Part shown: one piece after another, positions 25,801 to 37,800 of the stretch
Layout: each line of letters opens with the position of its first letter
How positions within the stretch are numbered: the first letter of the stretch is position 1
Assembly (NCBI GenBank): GCA_963922205.1
Contig: CAWUHX010000523.1
Location: 20,515-84,514 of the forward strand
Direction of reading: 5' to 3'
From: Romanomermis culicivorax
Taxonomy: Eukaryota; Nematoda; Enoplea; Mermithida; Mermithidae
DNA: 64,000 nucleotides
Position numbers and translations under genes: made by a program
The notes under the pieces: generated by a model
Told to the model about the DNA's origin: nothing
Databases searched by the model: none
Seen by the model: the letters and a program-made list of their open reading frames with translations, nothing else

Positions 25801-28800
25801 GAATAATTTTTTCCATCAAATTAGCCTCAACCTCACCGCAAACTTTATCATCACCGGACCTCGGCAATTTGAAGTCACGGACGTCGACGTCAACAACGCA
25901 CGGCGGCGGCGGGGCGTCGTTTTCCATACAAAATCTGGTATTGGTGGATAGGCCTTCGTCGTCGTCGGCGCCCAAAAGCGTCAACGCGGCGGATAGGAAG
26001 GTGGAACGACCGGCGGCAATTTCGTCCGCGGCAGCGGTCGACGAACCGCTCGACTTGACCACGAGCGGCAAAATTGGCAATGGAACGGACAATATACAGT
26101 AAGAAAAAAGAAATTTTGAATTTTTGAAATTTTGAATTTTTGAAATTTTAAATTATTGAATTTTAAATGTTTGAATTTTGAATTCTAGATGTTTGAAATT
26201 TGAATTTTTGAATTTTTGAAACTTTGGATTTCTGAATTTTTGAATTTTTGAACTTTTAATTTTGAATATTTCAATTTTTGAACTTTCAAATTTGAATATT
26301 TCAATTTTTGAACTTTCAATTTTGAATATTTCAATTTTTGAACTTTCAAATTTGAATATTTGAATTTTGAAATCTTAAATTTTGAAATTTTGAATTTTGA
26401 ATTTTCGATTTTTGAATTTTTGATATTTGAATTTTTGGTTTTCGAATTTTCAATTTTGGAATTTTGGAATTTTTTATTGGATTTCGAGATTTCAAGTTAT
26501 AGAATTCTGAATTTTTATCAACTGAACCTTGAATTTTAAAATTTTTGAATTTATGAATTTTTGAATTTATGAATTTTTGAATTTATGAATTTTTGAACTT
26601 ATGAGCTTTTGAATTTATGAATTTTTGAATTTATGAATTTTTGAATTTATGAATTTTTGAATTTATGAATTTTTGAATTTATGAATTTTTGAATTTATGA
26701 ATTTTTGAATTTATGAATTTTTGAATTTATGAATTTTTGAATTTATGAATTTATGAATTTTTGAATTTATGAATTTTTGAGTTTATGAGTTTTTGAATTT
26801 ATGAATTTTTGAATTTATGAATTTTTGAATTTATGAATTTTTGAATTTATGAATTTTTGAATTTATGAATTTTTGAATTTATGAATTTTTGAATTTATGA
26901 ATTTTTGAATTTATGAATTTTTGAATTTATGAATTTTTGAATTTATGAATTTATGAATTTTTGAATTTATGAATTTTTGAGTTTATGAGTTTTTGAATTT
27001 ATGAATTTTTGAATTTATGAATTTTTGAATTTATGAATTTTTGAATTTATGAATTTTTGAATTTATGAATTTTTGAATTTATGAATTTTTGAATTTATGA
27101 ATTTTTGAATTTATGAATTTTTGAATTTATGAATTTTTGAATTTATGAATTATTTTTGAATTTATGAATTTTTGAATTTATGGATTTTTGAATTTATGAA
27201 TTATTTTTGAATGTATGAATTTTTGAATTTATGAATTTTTGAATTTATGAATTTTTGAATTTATGAATTTTTGAATTTATGAATTATTTTTGATTTTATG
27301 AATTTTTGAATTTATGAATTTTTGACTTTATGAATTTTTGAATTTATGAATTTTTGAAATTATGAATTTTTGAATTTATGAATTTTTGAAATTATGAATT
27401 TTTGAATTTATGAATTATTTTTGATTTTATGAATTTTTGAATTTATGAATTTTTGACTTTATGAATTTTTGAATTTATGAATTTTTGAAATTATGAATTT
27501 TTGAATTTATGAATTATTTTTGAATTTATGAATTTTTGAATTTATGAATTTTTGAATTTATGAATATTCGAATTTATTAATTTTTGAATTTATGAATTTT
27601 TGAATTTATGAATTTTTGAATTTATGAATTTTTGAATTTATGAATTTTTGAATTTATAAATTTCTTTATAAATTTTACAGTGTTTGAATTTTAGGAATTT
27701 TAAATTTTAATATTTTGGATTTCTGAATTTTCAAATTTTGAATTTAATTTTTCATTTTTGGCACCTGAATGTTCAGATTTTGAACTTTGAATTCTACACT
27801 TTGAAGTTTTCAAATTTCGCTTGTTTGAATTTTTTGTTCTTTGATTTAAATATTTGAGTTTTCGAAGATTCGAATTTTTGAATTTTTGAATTTCTGAATT
27901 TTCTAATTTTTTAATTTTTGAATTTTTGAATTTCTGAATTTTTAAAATTTTAAATTTTTGAAATCTCAATTTTTTAAATTTTCAATTTTTGAATTTTTGA
28001 AATTTTAAGTTTTTGAAATTTTGGAAATTGTTACTTTCTGAATTTTCTAATTTTTGAATCTTGACTTTTCTGTTTTTATATCTCGGATGCCTAGATATTG
28101 AATTTTCAATTCTGAATTTTTGAATTTTCGAATTTTCAAATTTTGAGTTTCGGAATCTTGAATTTTAGGATTTTGACTTCTGAATTTTGAATTTCAGAAT
28201 TTTGAATTAAGGGATAATGAAGTTCGAGAATTTGGATAACTTTAAATTTTTAATTTTCAAATTTTTTAAAATTTTGATATTTATAATTTGGAATCTTTGA
28301 ATTTTAGAATTTAAATCTCAGAAATTTAGAATTTAAAATTCAGAAATTTAGAATTTAAAATTCAGAAATTTAGAATTTAAAATTTCATAATTTATTATTT
28401 TAGAAGTTTAAATATCAAAACGTAGAATTTTAGAATTTTAAAATTTAAGAATTTAGGATTTTAAAATTTTAGAATTTCAAATTTTATAATTTTAAATTTT
28501 AGGATTTAGCACATTGAAATTTTAGAATTCAAAATTTTATAGTTTCGCGTTTAGAATTTGAAATTAGAAATTGTACAATTTAGCATTTTTGGACTTGAAT
28601 TTTTTGGCTATAGAATTCTAGAATTTAGGATTTTAAAATTTTAGAGTTTTGGAATTTTGGAATTTTAGAATTTTGGAATTTTAGAATTTAAAATCTTAGA
28701 ATTTAAAATCTTAGAATTTAAAATCCTAGAATTTCAAATTTTAGAATTTAGGTTTTTAGAATTTAAAATTTAGAAATCTAAATTTAGAATTTAAGAATTT

Positions 28801-31800
28801 TAGTATTTTAGAATTCTGAAATTCAAAATTTTGAAATTTAAAAGTTTAGAATTTGAAATTTCACAATTTCAGAATTCAGAACTTAGGAATAAAAATTTAG
28901 AATTCAGAATTTAGTATCTAGAAGGTTAAAATTTAAATTTAGCATTTTAGAATTTCAGAATTTAAGAGTTTCAAAATTTTAGAATTCCAGAATTCAGAAA
29001 TTCAAATTTAAAATTCAGAATTTAGAATCTAGAATGTCAGAATTTCGAATTTAAAATTTTATAGTTCAGAATTTGAGAATTTCAGAATTTGAGAATTCCA
29101 GAATTTGAGAATTCCAAAATTTCAGAATTTGACAATTTCAAATTTGCAGAAGTTTAGAATATCAGAATTCCAGGATTTTAGAATTTCAATATTTAAAATT
29201 TTGGAATTTAAAATTTTGGAATTTAAAATTTTCGAATTTAGATTCAAGAGTTTTAGAATTCTAGGGTTTTAGAATTTTAGGATTTTAAGATTAAAGAATT
29301 TTGAAATTTAAAATTTAAAAATTTATGATTTTAGAATTTAAAATTTCAGAACTTAAAATTTTTAAATATCAGAATTCAGAATTCGGATATCAAAATTGAA
29401 AATTTAGAATTTAAAATTTAGAATTGAAAATTTCAAAATTTAATAATTCCATAATTTCGGAATTTTAGAATTCAGAATCTAGAATTTCAGAATTAAAATT
29501 ATAGAGTTTAAAATTTTAGAATTCGAAATTTTAGAATAAATTTTAATTTTTTTAAACGTTAAGAAAATCGTCGGACGATTGCGCGCCATCAACGGCAGCA
29601 TTGCTGACGTCGACCGCAGGCAAAAGCGCCGATGCGTCGACGTCGCAAGTCGCAGCCGCAGCCGCCAGCAAAAAAGCCTACAGTCAAGCGGATTTGGAAG
29701 CCGCCGTCCAAGATATACGTTGCGGAAAATTGGGCACGCGTCGGGCGTCCGTCGTCTACGGTATACCGCGTTCGACGTTGCGTAATAAAATTTATAAATT
29801 GGAAGCGACGACGACGACGACTACGCCGACGGCAACGACTACGCCGACGACTACGCTGACGTCAGCAACGTCGGGCGGCAATGGCGACGATTCGTCGTCG
29901 GCGAGTGGCAGTGGTCTCGCGGTCAATAAGAAGAAAAGAAAGTGAGGGGTATACTGTAGCTGAAAGTTTACTGTAGCTTACTGTAACTTTTTAGAAGTTA
30001 CTGTAGCTGAGAGATTACTGTAACTTACTGTGACTTTTCTTGAGCTACTGTAGCTGGAAGATTACTGTAGTTTAGTAAGTTACTGTAGCTGAGAGATTAC
30101 TGTAACTTACTGTGACTTTTCTTGAGCTACTGTAGCTGGAAGATTACTGTAGTTTACCATAACTTTTCTCCAGTTACTGTAGCTGCAAGATTACTGTAGC
30201 CCCTCGAATTACTGTAGCCTACAGTAACTTTTCTCAAGTTACTGTAGCTTAGTTTACTGTAGCTATCTTCAATCCATTAAATTTACTGAATTTTCAGGTG
30301 CGTAATTGACGCATAGCTGGAAGATTACTGTAGGTTACTGTAACCTTTCTGGGATTACTGTAGCTTAGCTTACTGTATGTACGTTCAATATACACAAATC
30401 TACAGTAATCCAAAATTTTCAGGCGCGAGAACGATGCGACGTTCGGCGTCGAATCGTCGACGTTAACTAGCGCTGCCGCCAGCGACGCCCTCGACCGTCG
30501 TATGATGGACGATTTGACGGCGACGGTGCAACGCGTCGCTTCTGGAACGTCAACGCCGCCGCCGCCCGCATCGGCTGCAACGTCCGAAACGCCGACGTCC
30601 GCTGCCGCTGCAGCTGCAGCCACCGCAGCCTATAATTTACGTACGGCTGCTGCTTTATGGTCGGCGGCTAATTTGAACAGCGACGACGATCAGAACGGCA
30701 GTGACGCTAACGCTTTAGCGGCTGCAGCTGCGTCCATCGCGTCGACGTTCGGCGGCGGCGGCGGCGGCGGCGTTGGTCAAAATTTGACGCCCAACTTTTT
30801 GGACACGGCTACTGTCGCATCGTTGACCGCTTTAGCCGAACAATTGAAGCTAGCAGCCAGTGGCAGCAGTGCGGAAAAATTTACGTCAGCAATTGTCAAG
30901 AAAAAAATGAAAACGTCGGCGCCACCGCCGCCGCGGCCGACGTCGACGGCCAGCGTTTCGTCCGACGTTTCGACGACCGAAAAAAATAACGCCGGTGGCG
31001 GCTTGGACGTTGCGTCGGATAAGAGCGATATAGGTGAGGGTAAAGTCCGAAGAGACTGTTGACCATCTGTCGATGAAATGTCGTCAATGTCCAATTATTT
31101 TACTAATGAACTAATAGACTAATTAATTAATAGAGTAATGAACAAATTAATGGCTAATGACTTTATATACTAATGAATTAATAGACTAGTAGACGGAGGA
31201 TTTAATACATTAATGAACGGCTTAATTAATAACCTAACGGACTAATGAAGAAATAAACTAATGATCTACTAGACAAATGAACTGATAGACTCATGGCTTG
31301 GACATCGCATGAGATAAGAGCGATATAGGTGCGGGTAAAGTCCGAAGAGACTGTTGACCATCTGTCGATGAAATGTCGCCAATGTCCAATTATTTTACTA
31401 AAGGACTAATAGACTAATTAATTAATAGAGAAATGAACGAATTAATGGCTAATGACTTAATATATTAAGGAATTAATAGAACAGTAGACGAACGATTTAA
31501 TACCTTAATGAACGGCTTATTTAATAATCTAATAGACTAATGAAGAAATAAACTAATGATCGGCTAGACAAATGAACTGATTAATGAACCAATGACTAAT
31601 TAAGCAGAAGAATCGCTGGACCAATGTCCTTTCAGAGTAAAGATTTATTAGACTAATGAATTAACAGACTAATTAATTGACGGACTCATATACCAATTGA
31701 ATAATGAACTCATTAATCAATTAATTGAACAACTTTAACTTATAGGCTAATGAATTAATGGAACAATAATCTAATTAATTAATGAACTATGGACCAATCT

Positions 31801-34800
31801 GCTTCTAGACTAATGATTTAATAGGCTAATGAGCCAAGAGACTAATGAATTGATAGACTCATATACTAGTTAAATAATGAAGTAATTAGTTAAAGCCAGA
31901 GTCATAGGCCAATTAAGTAATAAACTAATAAGTTAATGAATTAATAAAGAGATAAAGTAATAAGCTAATTAATTAGTCGACTAATTTGCTGATTATTAAA
32001 TGGATGAATGGACGAATGAGATTTTATATTAATGATTTAATGGGCTAATAGACAAATAGACTAATGAACTAGTCATTTAATCTGCGAATGAATTAATGAA
32101 TTGAAGGAGATTTAAAATTATAGGCTAATCAATTAATGGACGAATCAACTGACTAATTAATTAATGAACAATGGGCTTCTAAACTAATGATTTGATAGAC
32201 TAATGAACTTGAACAGAAATAAATTGATGAAATTATAGACTAATTAAGTAATCAATAATTAATACTACAAACAAAATAATAAGGGGCTAATAGATTAATG
32301 AACTAATCAATGATGTACAGATGAAGTAATAAGCTAATTAATTGATTAATGAACTCATGAACTAAAGTCAAGTGACCACCAAAACCCGATGGTCAATAGC
32401 TGCCGAGTGATGTCCGAAAATTCACCTACAATCTCTCGACTAGAATCCGACAAAAAGAACGACCCAAAAATATTTTACCAATGATCTAATAGACTAATGA
32501 ATTAATGGACGAATAAAGTAACTAACTTATTGATTAATGAACAAAGAGCCAATTAGCCTCTAGATTTTTGAATTACACGACAAATAATTTGATGGGATTA
32601 TATACTAATGATATGATTAACTAGTAGAATAATGGTCGAATGAACTAATGAACTAATAAATTAATAATTTAATGAACCAATAACTAATGAACTAATTACT
32701 AATGAATAAATGACCTAATGAACTTATATCACGGAATCACCAAAAGTCGATGGTCAGTAGTGGTCAAGCAATGTCCGAACATTGGCCTATACTTTCTGCA
32801 CCAGGGTCTGACAAGAAGAACCAATGCGAATTTATTTTACTAATGGACTAATAGACTAATGAATTACTTAACAATAAACTAAATAATCAATTAATGAAGA
32901 ATGAGTTTCTAGACTAATGATATAATAGACTAATGAACTAAACGACAAATAAATTGATGGAATTATAGACTAATGAAGTAATTGCTCAATGAACTAATGA
33001 ACTAATGGACTAAAGTCAAGTGACCACCTGAAGTCGATGGTCAGCAGGGGTCAGGCGATGTCCGAACATTGACCTATACTTTTTCGACTAGGGTCCGATA
33101 AGAAGAACCGATTAAAAATTATTTTACTAATGAACTAATAGACTAATGAATTATTGGAGGAATGAGCTAACTAATTGGTTAATCAACAATGACCCAATGA
33201 GCTTCTAGACTAATGATTTAATAGACTAATCGACTAAACGACAAATTATTTGATGAAATTATGGGCTAAATAATGATCTAATTAATAAATCTCAAATGAA
33301 ATAATGGGCTAATTGATTGATGAACTAACGAACTAATCAATTGATAAACTAATGAACAGATGAAGTAATAAGCTAATTACGTAATTAATAAAATAATGAA
33401 CCAATCAATTAATAAATTATTGGACAGATGAAGTAATAAGCTCATTAAATGATTAATGAACTAATGAACTAATGAATTAATAGACCATAGAACTAAAGTG
33501 ACATGACCACTAAAACTCGATAGTCAGTAGCGGTCGAGCAATGTCTGAACATTGACTTATAATCTCTCAACCAGGGTCTGACAAGAAGAACCGACTCAAA
33601 ATTATTCTACTATTGAACTAATAGACTAATTAATTGATGGAGCAATAAACCAACTAATTAATTAATGAACAATGAGTCAATGAGCTTCTAAACTAATGAT
33701 GCAATAGACTAATGAACTAGAACACAAATAAATTGATGGAACTATATACTCATGATATAATGAACTAATGAAAGGATGAATTAATGAACTAATGAAAGGA
33801 TGAATTAATGAACTAATGGAAGGATTAATTAATGAACTAATGAAAGGATGAATTAATGAACTAATGAAAGGATGAATTAATGAACTAATGAAATGATCAA
33901 ATAATTAAAGAATGAAAAAATGAACTAATATACTAAATTCACGTGACCACTTGAACTCGATGGTCAGCAGGGGTCAAGCGATGTCCGAAGATTGACCTAT
34001 GATCTCCGGACTTTGGTCCGACGAGAAGAACTGATGCAAAATTATTCTACTAATGAACCAATAGATTAGTTAATTAATGGACGAATAAACCAACAAATTA
34101 ATTGATGAACAATGAGCCAATGAGCTTCTAGACTAATGATTTAATAGACTAATGAACTAAAGGACAAATAATTTGATGGAATTATAGACTGAATAATGAA
34201 CTAATTAATAAATGGATAAATCTCAAACGGAATAATAGGCCAATTGATTGATGAACTAATGAACTATCAATAAATGATTAATGAAGAGGAAGTAATAAGC
34301 TAATCAATTGATTAATGAACTAATGAATTAATAAATTAATAAATAAATGGAGAAATGAAGTAATGAGCTAATTGATTCATTAATGAACTAATCAATTAAT
34401 CAATTAATAGACAGACGGACTGATGAGCTAATTAAATGATTAATGAACTAATGTACTAATAAATTAATAAATTAAAGGAGAGATGGAGTAATGAGCTAAT
34501 TAAAAATTTAGTGAAATAATGTACAAATTAATTAATGAATTAAAGGAGAGATGAAATAACAAGCTGATTAATTGATTGCTGAACTGATGAATTAATGGAC
34601 TAATGAATCGATGAAGTAATGGATTAATGAACTAATAGACTAATGAACCAATGACCTAATGAATTAATGAACTAATGAACTAATAAGTTAAAGTCACGTG
34701 ACCACCAAAAGTCGATGGTCAGTAGTGGTCAAGCAATGTCCGAACATTGACCTATACATTGTGGACTATAGGGTCCGACAAGAAGAACCGACCCAAGCGG

Positions 34801-37800
34801 GGTCAATACAGGCGCTACGACAAAAGCGCCTTGGCGCAGGCCGTCATGTCCGTGCGCAAAGGCGAAATGAGCGTGCATCGGGCGGGCAGCTACTACGGCG
34901 TGCCGCACTCAACGTTGGAGTACAAGGTCAAAGAACGCAACCTGCTGCGACCGAGGAAACGCGACGCGCTGCAGCAACAAAAAACGGCTGCGGCTGCGGC
35001 TGCGGCTGCGGCAACCGCGACAATCGCCTGCGACCTCCAAAAATCGCCTAGTAAGTAGCGTGATTTGGCATTTTCACATAATCAAGTGATTTGATCACGT
35101 GATGTGATTACAAAATTTTGTGTTGATCACGTGATCAGTATTGATTTTGTGTGCATAAAATCAACAATTTGATTAGGTGATTATTTAGGATCACGTGACA
35201 TGGTATTGAGTCGTATGAAATCTGATCACTTGATCTCGTCACAAAATTTCATCTTGATCACGTGATCAGTATTAATTTTGTGTGTATAAAATCTACAATT
35301 TAATCATGTGATTGATTACGATCACGTGATCGGTGGCTATCGATTTAAAATTGATCACGTGATCAGTGTTGATTTTTTCTATACAATACGTAGCTGATCA
35401 CGTGATCTGATCGTGAACCTTGATGCTGATCACGTGCTCAGTATCGATTTTTTCTATACAATATGTAGCTGATCACGTGATCTCATCGTGAATCTTGCTG
35501 CTGATCACGTGATCAGTATTGCTTTTTTTATACAATACGTACCTGATGACGTGCTCAGTATTGATTTTTTCTACACAATACGTAGCTGATCACGTGATCT
35601 CATCGTGAACCTTGATGCTGATCACGTGCTCAGTATCGATTTTTTCTATACAATAATTGCCTGATCACGTGACGTTGTTAGAAAATTTGATGCTGATCAC
35701 GTGATCAGTATTGTTTTTCTGTAGAATGCACACTTGATCACGTGATCTGATCGCAGAATTTGCTGCTGGTCACATGATCAGTATCAATTTTTTCTATACG
35801 ATGCAAAGCTGATCACGTGATCTCTTTGCAAACCTTGCTCCTGATCATAAGATCAATATTGATTTCCATCCGCAGCTGATCACGTGATCTGATTGCAGAA
35901 CTTCCAGCTGATCACGTGATCAGTATTTCGATTTTTTCCTTACAATCTACATCTTATCACGTGATCAGTATTATACCTAAAGCTGATCACGTGACCTGAT
36001 CACAGAATTTGCAGCTGATCACGTGATCAGTATTGATTTTTTTCTACACGATGTACACCTGATCACGTGATCCATTACAAAACTTGCTCCGAATCAAAAG
36101 ATCAGAGTATTGATTTTTCTGTGCAAGCTGATCACGTGATCACATGGAAAAATTTGTTGCAGATCACGTGATCAGTATCGATTTTTTCGCGATGTAATCG
36201 ACGCCTTATCACGTGATCTAATTTCAAAATCAATTTGCTCCTGGTCACGTGATCTGATATTGATTCAGGTGCAATGTTATCACGTGATCAGTATCTTATC
36301 TACAGCTGATCACGTCACCTCGTTACGAACTTTACGGCTGATCACGTGACTAGTATATATTGATTTTTTCTTCATATAATGCACATTTGATCACGTGATT
36401 TGATTTTGATTTTCTGTCGAATCACGTGATAGGTTCTGTGCTGTAAGTACACTATCAACATGTGATCACGTGACCTCATAGTGCAAAATTTGCAAGCGAT
36501 CACATGATCATAAGCCATATAATCTAATATTTGATTTGATCACGTGATCTTGTATTGATTTTTTCAATCATGATATCATGATGCTTTTTTTGTTTTAATT
36601 CCTATTCACGATATCTCTTGATCTGATATTGTTTTTTCCAGCAGTTTATGACGTCATCAAGTTTATCACATGATCTGTACATTGATTTTTTCTCAACTGA
36701 TCAAATTGATCTGATATAATCTTTGAGAAAATTTGCCCATGATCATGTGATCAGTTTTCAACCCATGTACAATCAACACTCGATTTTTTCTTTTGATCAC
36801 GTGATCTCATGTCGCGTGCTAAATTGGTCACGTGACTATTGTTACAGTATCCGAAAATCATGTCATCATTATTGATTTTTTCTATGATCACATGATGTAG
36901 ATCAAGTCACGTGACGAATGTTGATTTCTTACTTCAGATCACGTGATCTCTGATTACATATCATGGTTTGATATCAGTTTTTTACAGTATCTAACAATCA
37001 TGTGATCAGTATAGATTTTTTCCATGATCACATGATCTGGATCAAGTCACGTGACGAATGTTGATTTCTTACTCCAGATCACGTGATCTCTGATTAGATA
37101 TCATGATCTGATACCAATTTTCTACAGTATCAAAAAATCATGTGATCAGTACTGATTTTTCTTTGTTTGAAACATGGAACTATGATCACATGATGTAGAT
37201 TAGGTCACGTGACGAATATTAATTTCTTACTTCAGATCACGTGATCTCTGATTACATATCATGATTTGATATCAGCTTTCTACAGTATCCAAAAATCATG
37301 GGACCATTATTGATTTTTTGTAGAGAAAATATAACCAAGATCACTTGATCCAAATCAAGTCATGTGATGAATATTGAATTCTCGATTCAGATCACGTGAT
37401 CTCTGATTCAATATCGTGATCTGATATCAATTTTCTACAGTATGCAAGAATCATATGATCGTTATTGATTTTTTCTCTACAGAAAATATAACTATGATTA
37501 CGCGATCCATATCAAGTCACGTGATGAATATTGATTTCTTGATTCAGATCACGTGATCTCTGACTACATATCATTATATCGATTTTCTACAGTATGCAAA
37601 AGTTACGTAATCATTATCGATTTTTTCTATGATCACATGATCCAGATCAAGTCACGTGATCAATATTGATTTCTTGTTTGGCATCACGTAATCTCTGATT
37701 ACGTATCATGATCTGATATCGATTTTCTACAGTATCCCTAAGATCATGTGATCATTATTGATTTTTTCTATGATCACGTGATACAGATCAAGTCACGTGA

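Larger units (their letters stand above)
31034..34690 (+). repeat. mbr-1 intron 8: ACTAATGAACTAATAGAC-type repeat
   Basis: Same family as intron 5, with inserted copies of the intron's own exon boundaries (listed separately). Near 33760-33890 a perfect GAACTAATGAAAGGATGAATTAAT-like unit of ~24 bp repeats five times. Confidence 0.9.

Noticed and set aside
30292..30320. Alternative acceptor TTTTCAG|GTGCG for mbr-1 exon 8
   Set aside because: With the required phase it reads into a TAG after six codons; the acceptor at 30422 leads into the long open exon.
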